From assembly GCA_036504075.1 (NCBI GenBank), contig DASXVX010000072.1:69024-133023 (forward strand): 64,000 nucleotides of DNA, in the 5' to 3' direction. Every line of letters begins with the position of its first letter. Position 1 is the stretch's first letter. Origin of the DNA: DASXVX01 sp036504075 (GTDB lineage: Bacteria > Bacillota > Sulfobacillia > Symbiobacteriales > Symbiobacteriaceae). The notes beneath the pieces are model-generated. The model did not search any database, was not told the origin of the DNA, and saw nothing but the letters and a program-made list of their open reading frames with translations. A program made the position numbers and the translations under genes. Positions 17,058-25,230 of the stretch are shown here, one piece after another.

Positions 17058-17592
17058 TGCTGACACCTGCCTGCATGGTCTGTAATGCCTCATCGCTCAC
17101 GAGTCCTTGATCCCGCAACTCCTTGAGGCGGTCCAGCCATGACCGACGAAGCCCGTCAGCAATCCCCTCCCGCTGCGCCGCAGCCTCAGCTTCGATCAGT
17201 GGCCGGAGGCCGGCCATGTGCAGTTCGGCCCAATCGTATTCCCGGTCATCTTCGGGACGCTGCTCATCGGCTGCAGCATCTCGAAAGGTTGCTACCTCGA
17301 CATAGAGCGAAAGCGCCTGCGGCGCCGGCATGCCGGCGATCAGCTCGCGATGCCTGGCTGCCCAGGCCCGAAACCGGAGCCCCACGGCCGGAGTATGGTC
17401 CGCCACAATCGCCCGGACGACGCCCTGCCATTCGGCCAGTTGAACGGGCCGCCTGGAGGGAGTGGGGCTCGGATCCGGCGGTTCGGGAGCCAGGTCGCCT
17501 GCCCCGAACTCCATGCCAGCCGGTAACTGCTGCCCACCAAATTCAGGACCGCCCGCATCCGGAGCACCCGCCTGCGGATCGAAAACACTCAT
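17050..17592 (-). CDS. first gene of the structural operon, unknown function
   Basis: A protein of about 180 residues, start uncertain: ATG 17592 gives MSVFDPQAG, while TTG 17679 with a nearby AGGTGA adds 29 residues. The N-terminal 60 residues are Pro/Gly rich and unstructured. The rest is helical with several Trp and ends in LKELRDQGLVSDEALQTMQ, which looks like a small helical bundle. It is the first leftward gene after a divergent regulatory region. Confidence 0.6.
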   Translation of the reverse strand: MSVFDPQAGAPDAGGPEFGGQQLPAGMEFGAGDLAPEPPDPSPTPSRRPVQLAEWQGVVRAIVADHTPAVGLRFRAWAARHRELIAGMPAPQALSLYVEVATFRDAAADEQRPEDDREYDWAELHMAGLRPLIEAEAAAQREGIADGLRRSWLDRLKELRDQGLVSDEALQTMQAGVSNG

Positions 17593-17726
17593 GTCCAACG
17601 GATTACCGGGTGTCGTGTTGTCAGCGCGCAATTTTCTCGCCTCCAAGCACGAGAGTAGCGCAGCATAGACCCAAGACAATCACCTGCCGTCATCGGTGAC
17701 ATGCAGGGGAAACCGCTTACTGCTCC

Positions 17727-17748
17727 GTCAGCACGTCAGCAGTCAGCA
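17727..17748. repeat. three GTCAGCA repeats upstream of the structural operon
   Basis: GTCAGCA occurs at 17727-17733, 17735-17741 and 17742-17748, in the divergent region between the leftward structural operon and the rightward gene at 17820. Tandem short repeats here could bind an activator of late transcription. Confidence 0.4.
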
Positions 17749-17819
17749 TGGTGTCCGGTGACCGGTAGAATGCGGGTTGTAGTGCCGTCTGTCATTTGCA
17801 TTCGGAGGAGGCGTTTGAC

Positions 17820-18188
17820 ATGTCCATCTCAGAGCGCCGGCGTCAGCAAAATCGTGAGGCACAGGCGAAGCGCCGGGCCACGTTGAAACAGCAGGCAACC
17901 AAGGCCGAGACCGCCCGCCAGGAACAGCCTCCGGCCATAGACGTAAGCCGAACGTCAGCTGTTCAAACACCCGCTGCAACACCGGCGATTACGCCAAACC
18001 AGTTCGTTCGGGCCGGCCGAATCGCCGGCCAACTGGAGATGTCCTTTCGCAGCGGGATGCCGATTCCCGCCGAGGAGGACGCACGGTCATGGCTGGACAA
18101 TCACCCAATCGGAGCGTCCGTCGCACTGGAGGTACTATCCGTCTCCGGATTGGCGCCGGCCTTCGTCCGGTGGCGAGGCGCCCGTTGA
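17820..18188 (+). CDS. basic protein, divergent from the structural operon
   Basis: A 122-residue protein; ATG 17820 follows GGAGGAGGCGTTTGAC, a near-ideal spacing. The first 45 residues are very basic and rich in Arg and Gln (ERRRQQNREAQAKRR), likely nucleic-acid binding, followed by a Thr/Pro linker and a short helical domain. Its 3' end overlaps the opposing leftward gene by 88 bases. A regulator of the divergent operon is possible. Confidence 0.6.
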   Translation: MSISERRRQQNREAQAKRRATLKQQATKAETARQEQPPAIDVSRTSAVQTPAATPAITPNQFVRAGRIAGQLEMSFRSGMPIPAEEDARSWLDNHPIGASVALEVLSVSGLAPAFVRWRGAR

Positions 18189-18709
18189 CCAGACTCCAGC
18201 ACGTGGAGGCGCAGACGGCGCTCCTCCTCGACGTCGGCGAACCAGTCGGCGGCGTCCCCGACTTTGCCGGCGTCCTCGCGCATTTTTTTACGCTCCTCGG
18301 GCGTATTACCCCGGGCTGCAATCTCCATTTGCAGTTGATATTCCCGTAACAATGCCTCCCGCGCCAGTTGAGCAACCTGGTGCGGGATGATTTTTTTCAC
18401 ATCACCCTGACTTTCGGGCAGCCGTTCAGCAGCACAGCGGTCAACCATGGCCCGGAACCAGACGCTGAGTGTTTGACCTCTGGATCGGAGCACGTCACGC
18501 AAATCCCGAATCACCGGTCGCGGTAGCATGACCTGCACCAGGCGGGCGTCGGGCAGGTCATGTTCCAAGGCGCACTGGCTGATCATGCCTCGCAACCATA
18601 GGGAGAACGGCTGGTGCCGGTGCTGGAGAATCAGCCCGAGCATGTCCGATAGCTGCCTATCGAGGTAGGCTTCAACTCGCCGATTATCCGGATGACGCTG
18701 TCCAGGCAT
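18101..18709 (-). CDS. helical protein with paired repeats, unknown function
   Basis: A 202-residue protein with ATG after GGAGGCACGAAC. Two similar helical units appear in the N-terminal half (ILQHRHQPFSLWLRGMISQCALE and VLRSRGQTLSVWFRAMVDRCAAE), each ending in a Cys-containing helix. They resemble ribbon-helix-helix-like or replication-accessory repeats, but no family is certain. The charged C-terminus overlaps the gene on the other strand. It is downstream of the helicase gene. Confidence 0.6.
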   Translation of the reverse strand: MPGQRHPDNRRVEAYLDRQLSDMLGLILQHRHQPFSLWLRGMISQCALEHDLPDARLVQVMLPRPVIRDLRDVLRSRGQTLSVWFRAMVDRCAAERLPESQGDVKKIIPHQVAQLAREALLREYQLQMEIAARGNTPEERKKMREDAGKVGDAADWFADVEEERRLRLHVLESGQRAPRHRTKAGANPETDSTSSATDAPIG

Positions 18710-18759
18710 GTTCGTGCCTCCAATCGCAGGTGTGTGGACACCGGTGTGTGGACACCCAG

Positions 18760-20100
18760 TTAATTGCTGCTACCGTGCTCGACCCGCATGCCCAAAGTGC
18801 GATAGACCTGCAGCCGTTCAATCGCCTGGTTATGCAGCGTCTTCACCGCCAGATCTGCCAAGTCATAGACCACGGCCGACCGCTTGCCCTGAAATGACCT
18901 CATCACCCGGCCGACCTGCTGCTGCAGGCGGGGGGCCGACCGGCCCGGCGCAGCCAGCACGAGACAATCGAGCGATGGGAGATCCAGGCCTTCGTCCGCC
19001 AGTTTCGTGGCCACCAGTACCACGCGCCCCTGTGCTACCGCCTCAAAAATCCGCTTGCGCTCCTGCGGTGGCACATCACCGGTCACGGCCACGGCCGGAA
19101 TCCCGAATTTTTTGGTCAGTAGCGCCGTCAGAAACTGGGCATGTGCTACCAGTTCCGCCAGCACGATCACCCGACGGCCGCCCCGGACCTCGCGGGCGAT
19201 GATGGAGCACACCAGCTGGTTCCGTTGAGCGTCGGCCGCCCGGGCTTGCTGGAGAGCGGACCACTGACCAGGTCCCCAATACCGGAACCCCGTGGGCACG
19301 ACCCTCACGACCGGGATCAGGATGCGCCCCCGGGCCAGCAACAGTTTCGGGTCAATCGTGGCGAGGTCCTGACCAAGGATCGCCCGGGCCAGCGGGCCCA
19401 GCCCGTCGGTGCGGTCAGGAGTGGCCGTGAGACCCACCCGGTACCGGGCCGGGAACTGCGATGCCACCCGGGCGATGGTGATCGCAGGAAGGTGATGAGA
19501 TTCGTCGATTACGATGCAGCCAAACTTCTTGCCGACCTGCTGCGCCAGCGCCGGATTTTTGCCAAACGACTGGATCATACCAACGGTGAAATGCGTTCCG
19601 AGCCCGAACTCCCCCTCCCCGATGTACCCATACGCCCGGGGAGGCAGGTTGAATAGACCCTTGGCCCGCTCGGTCGCCTGCCGGGCCAGGTCCTTCGTAT
19701 GAACCAACCAAAGCGTCGGCTGCCTGAAGGCGGCCACCAGGGCGAGGCCGGTATTGGTTTTGCCGGATCCCGGCATACCGACGAGCATTCCGCCGCCGGC
19801 GATCGCCAGCCCTTTGGCCGCGTCGGCCTGCTCCGGTCGCAGCTCGCCATGCCATCCGAAGTCGACAGAGGGCAGACATAGCCGTCGGTCGATTATTTGA
19901 ACGGGCGTCATCGCCTGGACATAAGGCAATAGCCCTCTGGGTAAGGTAATCTGAGCCGGCGTGTTCAGGTAGAACCGGACCACGCGGTGTTCGCCTTTGG
20001 GGACCCGGCCACGGCGCCGGAACAAACCCAGCGATAGCAGGCGAGGCCGGAGCTCACCGGGCGATGGGATGATCAAATTCTCGCCGACTATCACCTGCAT
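18760..20100 (-). CDS. SF2 DNA helicase (UvsW/XPB-like DEAH family)
   Basis: A 446-residue superfamily 2 helicase that should unwind or remodel branched DNA using ATP. An N-terminal accessory domain (1-85) is followed by motif I GMPGSGKT (108-115), motif II DESHH (199-203), motif III TATPDRTDG (about 224), motif V around residue 355 (ATKLADEGLDLPS) and motif VI QQVGRVMRS (about 407). The DEAHH-type box and the spacing fit the UvsW/XPB/RadD group, used by phages for replication-fork and recombination work. It stands alone after a terminator and a candidate promoter. Confidence 0.88.
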   Translation of the reverse strand: MQVIVGENLIIPSPGELRPRLLSLGLFRRRGRVPKGEHRVVRFYLNTPAQITLPRGLLPYVQAMTPVQIIDRRLCLPSVDFGWHGELRPEQADAAKGLAIAGGGMLVGMPGSGKTNTGLALVAAFRQPTLWLVHTKDLARQATERAKGLFNLPPRAYGYIGEGEFGLGTHFTVGMIQSFGKNPALAQQVGKKFGCIVIDESHHLPAITIARVASQFPARYRVGLTATPDRTDGLGPLARAILGQDLATIDPKLLLARGRILIPVVRVVPTGFRYWGPGQWSALQQARAADAQRNQLVCSIIAREVRGGRRVIVLAELVAHAQFLTALLTKKFGIPAVAVTGDVPPQERKRIFEAVAQGRVVLVATKLADEGLDLPSLDCLVLAAPGRSAPRLQQQVGRVMRSFQGKRSAVVYDLADLAVKTLHNQAIERLQVYRTLGMRVEHGSSN

Positions 20101-20140
20101 GTAGTTTGCTCGCCTCCCCGCACCCAGGACTGCAATGCAA

Positions 20141-20164
20141 GAAGCCCCCGGCTTTCCGAGGGCT
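20141..20164 (-). terminator. terminator or attenuator between early operon and helicase
   Basis: On the minus strand a 9-bp GC-rich stem with a 4-base loop is followed by CTTCTTGC. It lies between the last early gene and the helicase ATG, downstream of a candidate promoter at 20191-20220, so it may either end the early operon or attenuate helicase expression. Confidence 0.55.
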
Positions 20165-20190
20165 CCTCACAAATACTCCATATTACTCAA

Positions 20191-20220
20191 ATTCTACTTC
20201 CGATAGGCCGTAACGGTCAA
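20191..20220 (-). promoter_or_regulatory. candidate promoter for the helicase gene
   Basis: On the minus strand TTGACC (plus 20215-20220) and TAGAAT (20191-20196) are separated by 18 bases, overlapping the 3' end of the late-regulator gene. Confidence 0.4.
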
Positions 20221-20645
20221 GCATTTACGCAGTGCCGTTGTCGATCGTCGTAAAACCGCCCCCAGATCAACAGCGGAATCGACTGCGCAAGCCACCGCAT
20301 CCGCCGGTATTCCAGGCCGGCCGCCCGGGCGACCTCGGTAATGGTGCCGTTCTCGTCCTGAAGCCAGTAGTCGGCGGCCTGACGCTCCAAAGGCGACAGG
20401 CCGTTCAACCATAATTCCACGGCGGCCACCTGGCGAGCCCTCGTTTCGCGCCGCTCTACATAGCGTTCAGCCGCTCCACCACCGCCACCGCCGCCCATAA
20501 CCACCGACTGCGAGTAGTCGGTGCAGCCGGACGCCCCGGGGCCTTTGTCCAGTTCCTCAAGCTCCGCAACCCAATCCATGTACCGCCGCAACCATCTCGC
20601 GATCTTCCGAGGGGTGAACTTTGACTCCGGCGTCGTCGCGGACAT
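20217..20645 (-). CDS. ArpU/sigma-like phage late transcription regulator
   Basis: A 142-residue DNA-binding protein. The C-terminal half has the arrangement seen in ArpU, RinA and other phage sigma-70 region 4-like regulators: LSPLERQAADYWLQDENGTITEVARAAGLEYRRMRW, a loading helix followed by a helix-turn-helix (described here in two parts, residues about 83-105 and 106-118). A Gly-rich linker (GGGGGGG) splits the protein near residue 52. As the last gene of the early operon, directly before the helicase and structural operons, it is well placed to switch on late genes. Confidence 0.65.
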   Translation of the reverse strand: MSATTPESKFTPRKIARWLRRYMDWVAELEELDKGPGASGCTDYSQSVVMGGGGGGGAAERYVERRETRARQVAAVELWLNGLSPLERQAADYWLQDENGTITEVARAAGLEYRRMRWLAQSIPLLIWGRFYDDRQRHCVNA

Positions 20646-20674
20646 GCGGTCCCCCCCTGTGTCGTTTTGAAGGT

Positions 20675-20702
20675 GCCGCGCGCGCGGCTTTTTGTTTTTT
20701 CA
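20675..20702 (+). terminator. strong hairpin with T-tract on the plus strand
   Basis: The palindrome GCCGCGCGCGCGGC (20675-20688) is followed by TTTTTGTTTTTT, an intrinsic terminator on the plus strand. No rightward gene precedes it for kilobases, so it may block antisense transcription into the late regulator. The same palindrome recurs at 29700 and 43935. Confidence 0.6.
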
Positions 20703-20724
20703 CATCCAGCCGCTCCGGCGGGGC

Positions 20725-21384
20725 CTAGTGGAGCATATCCAGCAAGGCACCCGCCAGTTCCTTCAGCCACTCCAGCCGGCCCTTTGGCACCACCGCCCGG
20801 GCTCTCTCCATCCAACAGCGCCGCAGGGCTTCGCTCAGGCGGTACATGCTGCCGTGCCAGGTGTTCGGTTCAGCTTGTGAACGTTCTTCCCGTAAGTGCG
20901 CCTGCAGAATCGGGAACAGTTCTTCGACGAAGGCCCGTGCGTCGGATGGGTAATCGTAGACCGCAAGCTCATGGCCGTCGCTCTCGTAGAACTCCCGCTG
21001 CTCCATCAGCCAGGGCATGATTTCGGGGCCGTCGGTCGGGCAATCGTCCCAGAGTTCGCGCGCCCGCTCCATGGTGAGCGCCCCCAGACGCCGCCATTCG
21101 CAGATCTTCCGCAGCACGTTCGTGATGGTCCGCTTCTCGTCGAAGTGGTCTCTGCGGCTGATCTTGCCCAGGATATATTCCATGTCTTTGGCGTTGGCGA
21201 GGAACTTCAGGAAGTCCCAGCCCTCCGTCGCTGGCCAGTGATACCCGTAGGTGCCGTAATCGGTATGCGCCACGAAAAGGCCGTTGGGGTTGATGAAGAA
21301 GTAACCCCACTCGAACCCGTCTTTCCGAACGAAGAAGGTTCGCATCCCATTCACCGTCTTGATTACCTGCCGCTGTTGTTTCAT
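20725..21384 (-). CDS. phage-type protein of unknown function
   Basis: A 219-residue acidic soluble protein; ATG 21384 (MKQQRQVIKTVNG) is taken because the longer frame lacks a ribosome binding site. The N-terminal half is beta-rich with many aromatics (DGFEWGYFFINPNGLFVAH), the rest is helical. Nothing in it identifies an activity. It lies in the early operon, 5 bases from the S1-domain gene. Confidence 0.65.
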   Translation of the reverse strand: MKQQRQVIKTVNGMRTFFVRKDGFEWGYFFINPNGLFVAHTDYGTYGYHWPATEGWDFLKFLANAKDMEYILGKISRRDHFDEKRTITNVLRKICEWRRLGALTMERARELWDDCPTDGPEIMPWLMEQREFYESDGHELAVYDYPSDARAFVEELFPILQAHLREERSQAEPNTWHGSMYRLSEALRRCWMERARAVVPKGRLEWLKELAGALLDMLH

Positions 21385-21389
21385 GGCCG

Positions 21390-22994
21390 TTACCCAGCCA
21401 GGTGGGCGCTGCACTCAGTCACCGGCCGGGGCCCGAATACGATCTTCACGCCGGCCAGGCGGCCCACCCGATTCTCCTCCGGCAGCTCCTGCGGGTCCGA
21501 GTAGAAATCCGCAAGCGGACAGATATCCGCCTTCACGCACTTGGGGCAAAGGCCGGCCGTTGACAGCAGTTGATCGAACAGCGCCGGCGCCACTTGTTCG
21601 GTGATGTGCCCCGTTTCGGCATCATCGCTGCCCAGGGCTGCCGCAGCCTTGTCAAGTACCCGGCCGGCGATCGCATTTCGCCCCGCTGCCCGAGGCGTCC
21701 CCGGCCCGAGCTTCGGCTCGATCACCGGCATAGCCTTTGCCACGTCCGCCCCGCGAGCGCTGATCGGTTGCTCCGGTTTCACAGGCTGCTGCTCATCCGC
21801 TTCCAGAGGAATGCGCTCCTCCGGGTGACTGGGCGCCGCCTTGATGGACAACTCGGCCTTCGGACGGCTTAGGCCAGACGCCGGCATGACCGCTAACACC
21901 TTGACGTTCACCAGGTCGCCCGGGCGCAGCCAGTCCCGCACATCAATACACCAGCCGCTCCGCAAAACGTTGGACTTGGTGACGCGGCCCCTGATCCACT
22001 TGCCAGCGTAGTAGAACTCCGTCAGGTTGATCAGGGCAAAGTGGCCGCCCATCTCGTCGACCTTCTCGACGACGCCCTCGTAGACGTGACCAACCTCGGG
22101 CAGCCGCTCCCCGGCCTCCTGAAGCGTCGGTGCGACACCGGCCTTTTGCAGGGCCAGGGCCATCGCCGTGGGCGCCGTCGTAACAAGCGGTCGAACTGCA
22201 GCGATCGGTTCCACTTTGGCCTGTTCCTGTCCACCCGGGAGGAGATTAGCGGCGACCAGGTCCCGGGGGCCAGTCGGATCAGGATTCCCCAAGTCGCCCT
22301 CCACCTGCACACTGCCTGGCTCGACGGACTCAGCGATCAAAGCGCCCGATACCGCCTCCTCGGTGAGTTTGCGCTGCTCAAGTTCTTTCATCACGTCCGC
22401 AGCGGTCAGCTGCTGGTATTGCTTCATGCCCTCACCGGCTTCCTGGCCGTCCGCCCCCTGTTCGATTTCTGCCGGCTCCCCGGCATGACCGAACGCGGCG
22501 CCCTCTGACCCTTGCTGGGCCTGAATACCTGGCTGTTCGATTTCAGGTGCCGGCGTCACGCCCGGCCGCCCTGCCTTCTCCCATACTCCGCGCTGGTACA
22601 CTACGCCCTTCGCTGAGAATCCGATCTCCGCCGCCAGCGCTTGAGCGCTCTTGACCGTGAATCCTTCACCGGCCGCAAACCGGGCGTACAGCCTGGCCTT
22701 GTCGTCATCCGTCATCCGGCGAGCGTGCCCGGTTGGCTCCGGTTCCTCTGCCGCCGTTAACGGCGGCAGGCCCCACTCATTAACCAGCGCCTGCCCCTTC
22801 GCAGCCAGGAGAAACCGGCATTTCGGGGGGTCCTTGGCGTTCACTTCCGCCACCAGACCCGTAGCCCCCAAGAGACGTATGTCTCGGGCCGTCACCTCAC
22901 GGTTGACGATCTCACTGATCTGCCGCACCGTGGCCGGCGGCGGCAACTGGGCGAGCGCCTTGATGATGCCCTCCTGCTCCGACGTTAGAATCAT
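21390..22994 (-). CDS. S1-like domain protein with Cys-rich C-terminus
   Basis: A 534-residue modular protein starting at ATG 22994 behind AGGAGGTCTCCCGAAC. Residues 1-70 form a winged-helix-like unit (QEGIIKALAQLPPPATVRQI), about 95-130 another helical unit, then a long Gln/Glu-rich linker. An S1/OB-like RNA-binding domain lies at about 295-380 (VGHVYEGVVEKVDEMGGHFA). The C-terminus holds CPKCVKADICPLADFY plus later Cys residues, a likely metal cluster site. The mix suggests a nucleic-acid-binding protein, perhaps a primase or nuclease accessory factor. The ATGA overlap couples it to the gene upstream. Confidence 0.65.
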   Translation of the reverse strand: MILTSEQEGIIKALAQLPPPATVRQISEIVNREVTARDIRLLGATGLVAEVNAKDPPKCRFLLAAKGQALVNEWGLPPLTAAEEPEPTGHARRMTDDDKARLYARFAAGEGFTVKSAQALAAEIGFSAKGVVYQRGVWEKAGRPGVTPAPEIEQPGIQAQQGSEGAAFGHAGEPAEIEQGADGQEAGEGMKQYQQLTAADVMKELEQRKLTEEAVSGALIAESVEPGSVQVEGDLGNPDPTGPRDLVAANLLPGGQEQAKVEPIAAVRPLVTTAPTAMALALQKAGVAPTLQEAGERLPEVGHVYEGVVEKVDEMGGHFALINLTEFYYAGKWIRGRVTKSNVLRSGWCIDVRDWLRPGDLVNVKVLAVMPASGLSRPKAELSIKAAPSHPEERIPLEADEQQPVKPEQPISARGADVAKAMPVIEPKLGPGTPRAAGRNAIAGRVLDKAAAALGSDDAETGHITEQVAPALFDQLLSTAGLCPKCVKADICPLADFYSDPQELPEENRVGRLAGVKIVFGPRPVTECSAHLAG

Positions 22995-23544
22995 GTTCGG
23001 GAGACCTCCTTTCCAACAGGCAACGACACGGACAAGTTGTCGAGCATATGCCGGGCCGCCTTCCGGAGATCCTGAGTCGGGGGCCTGCCGTCGGCAGCTC
23101 GCTCCAGGATCCGCAAGATTGCCACTTGGGCTTCCGGCGCCCAGATCGTATAGCCCCACCGGACCGTTTGGGCCATGATCTCCGACCGCTGTTCCGCATC
23201 CAGCAGAGCCATTCGTGGCTGCCAGATGTCCCGGTATATTCGCTGCCGCAGCTCCCGGAGTTGCCGCTGCATACGCCCTGGCTGATACTGACCCGACAGG
23301 GCTTCCGCCACGTCGGAAATCGCTTTCAATGCGCCGTCGAGGTAAAGCAGCAAGCTCCGTTCTGCATCTCCCAGGGGCTTGGGCGAGGCCGGTTCCGGCC
23401 CGCCCGCCTCCTCTGCCTCCGCCAGGACCTGCACCACCAGGTCGCGACGTCCACCCGCTTCTGGCCCATCGCCGCACATGCCTCCAGGATCTCGGCGATG
23501 CCAGATAGCCGGCGGGCCCGAGCCTCGGTCAATTCAGTGGTCAA
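22991..23544 (-). CDS. helical protein with an apparent frameshift
   Basis: The reading frame starting at TTG 23544 is coupled to the upstream stop by a TTGA overlap and encodes MTTELTEARARRLSGIAEIL, then runs out of frame near 23440. A second frame carries on with LVVQVLAEAEEAGG to the stop at 22991, which is ATGA-coupled to the next gene. Alone, the second frame would start at ATG 23479 with a Gly-rich, unlikely opening and GGAGG only one base away. One split gene, about 184 codons, is the better reading: a sequencing error, a mutation or a programmed frameshift. The function is unknown. Confidence 0.5.
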
Positions 23545-23765
23545 GGTTGCTTCCCCACCTTATCAGGGGCTTTCAGCCGCTCCGGCGGCGCCTTCTGAAT
23601 TCGTTCGTCTACCAACGTCGGCAAGGTGTCGCCCTCCAGCTTGTACGTCCAGCCCCACCTGGTGTCGAAGTCCACGCTGGCGATCTTCCCTGACCTGGTG
23701 ATGCCGGCCACCGTCTCGGCCACCGAGTCACCGGGCTTAAATGGCGCCGGCGTTCTAATGACCAT
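23541..23765 (-). CDS. small DUF-type protein
   Basis: A 74-residue beta-rich protein resembling short KOW/SH3-like modules (FKPGDSVAETVAGITRSGKI). ATG 23765 overlaps the previous gene by 11 bases; its stop overlaps the next start. Function unknown. Confidence 0.6.
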   Translation of the reverse strand: MVIRTPAPFKPGDSVAETVAGITRSGKIASVDFDTRWGWTYKLEGDTLPTLVDERIQKAPPERLKAPDKVGKQP

Positions 23766-24168
23766 CGGGCTGCCCCGCCGGCACAAAGTACCAGCGCTCA
23801 CCGTCACCCGTCAGTTCCGTCATCTGGCAGCAGTTCGCACCGATCCGCCGGGGGGTTACCCAACCTGTCGGCCATTTTGCTGCCAGCCGCTCGGCCAGTT
23901 GCACCGTGGTAAGGCCTTCGGGCAAGGTCGCCTGCAGTTCGGCGACAATCGCATGCCGGAGTGCCTCCCGATCGATGGCCGCATTCTTGGCCTGAACAGC
24001 CGACGCCTCGCGGGTTTCGGCCGGCTTGCCTGCGCCCAGAATCCGCTCAAGCCCATCGATCGCGTTGTCGACCTGGGCGAGTTCGCCCTCGAGGCGCTCA
24101 CGCTCGGCCATCAATTCCTCCCGATGGCCGGCAAGATCCGCCCGAACCCGGCTGAGAATTTCGCTCAT
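23755..24168 (-). CDS. coiled-coil protein with winged-helix-like C-terminus
   Basis: A 137-residue protein; ATG 24168 has GGAGGGAAGTAGC upstream. Residues 5-50 form a coiled coil (REELMAERERLEGELAQVD). Residues 75-125 resemble a winged helix (LRHAIVAELQATLPEGLTTVQLAERL, given here as a region of about 25 residues). A small DNA-binding regulator is possible. Confidence 0.6.
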   Translation of the reverse strand: MSEILSRVRADLAGHREELMAERERLEGELAQVDNAIDGLERILGAGKPAETREASAVQAKNAAIDREALRHAIVAELQATLPEGLTTVQLAERLAAKWPTGWVTPRRIGANCCQMTELTGDGERWYFVPAGQPDGH

Positions 24169-24169
24169 G

Positions 24170-25207
24170 CTACTTCCCTCCCCCAGCAACCGCCGTAAGC
24201 AGCTCGGGATCCATGGCGGTCTGGCCGGCCGACAGTTGGGCGAGTTCGGCCTTGAGCACGCTGTGCATCTGCCGGGTGCCCGACGAAACCGCTTGAATCC
24301 ACGACGGCGGCACCTGAGCCGTGACCATGTCCGCCTCAACACCGAAATAGTGGGCCAGCGCCCGGACCTGGCCCGCCTGGTCGGGCCACCGCCCCGGCAT
24401 CAGGCTGTTGCGCTCAACCTGGCTGATGAAGGCCTCCGTGACCCGGACCTCGCCGCCGGCGGAGACTTCATGAGCCAGATCTCTTATGCTCAGCCGGCGC
24501 CGTGCTCGCAGCAAACTTAAGAGCGAAAGGCTCCTGATCGGGCCCCGGCGCATCAACGGCTCCGGACCTGCCGCTACAAAGGTCTCCTCCATCTGGAGTC
24601 CCAGCAGGGCGCAGAGCCGGGCGGCCTGGTCTGGAGTCGGCAGCTGCCGCCCTTCCTCCACCCGCTGGTAATCGGCGCCGGTCATACCGACGGCCAGAGC
24701 GATCTCCCGCGGGCTCGACCCCGTCGCCAGGCGGGCGGTGATCAACGGCCAGTTGCGGGGCAGGACTGCGATCTGCCCGGGTTCGGCTGCCACGTTGCCC
24801 ACGGGCGAATTCAGCCGCCAATCATCCGGCCTTTGATGGTTTAAGGCCGGCGGTGCCGCATCTGACCTGGCATCATTCTGGCCAGTGCGGTTACCATTCT
24901 GAAACACCGCCCGGAAGTCCGTGTAGTGCTTGGACAGCACCCGGTACTCGATGCCCCACTCTTCGGCCAGGAGGAAGAGTCTGGTCGACTCGCCGGCCTG
25001 GGCCAGCCGCCGGACTTCCCGGAGCTGATCGGCAGTCAGTTCCGCGGCCGGCCCCGGGGTGGACTTACTGTTCACAATAGCAGCGTACTGGCGGGCAACC
25101 TCCTGGAAGGGAACCTCCCAGCGCTCGGAAAGCCCCTTCAAGCGGGCGTAGCCCTTCTCCTTGGCCACCTGACGAATCTCCTCGATCTGTGCCTGAGTTA
25201 ACGGCAT
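24170..25207 (-). CDS. multi-domain HTH (XRE-type) DNA-binding protein
   Basis: A 345-residue protein beginning at ATG 25207 after AGAGGTGAACAGC. Two short N-terminal repeats (LTQAQIEEIRQVAKEKG and LTADQLREVRRLAQAGE) each look like a simple HTH. Two further XRE/Cro-like HTH regions follow, at about residues 155-200 (GSSPREIALAVGMTGADYQRVEEG) and 230-290 (LSIRDLAHEVSAGGEVRVTEAFISQ, in part). Four tandem DNA-binding units in one early protein is unusual and suggests a regulator or replication-site binder. Confidence 0.7.
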   Translation of the reverse strand: MPLTQAQIEEIRQVAKEKGYARLKGLSERWEVPFQEVARQYAAIVNSKSTPGPAAELTADQLREVRRLAQAGESTRLFLLAEEWGIEYRVLSKHYTDFRAVFQNGNRTGQNDARSDAAPPALNHQRPDDWRLNSPVGNVAAEPGQIAVLPRNWPLITARLATGSSPREIALAVGMTGADYQRVEEGRQLPTPDQAARLCALLGLQMEETFVAAGPEPLMRRGPIRSLSLLSLLRARRRLSIRDLAHEVSAGGEVRVTEAFISQVERNSLMPGRWPDQAGQVRALAHYFGVEADMVTAQVPPSWIQAVSSGTRQMHSVLKAELAQLSAGQTAMDPELLTAVAGGGK

Positions 25208-25230
25208 GCTGTTCACCTCTGCTACTGTAA

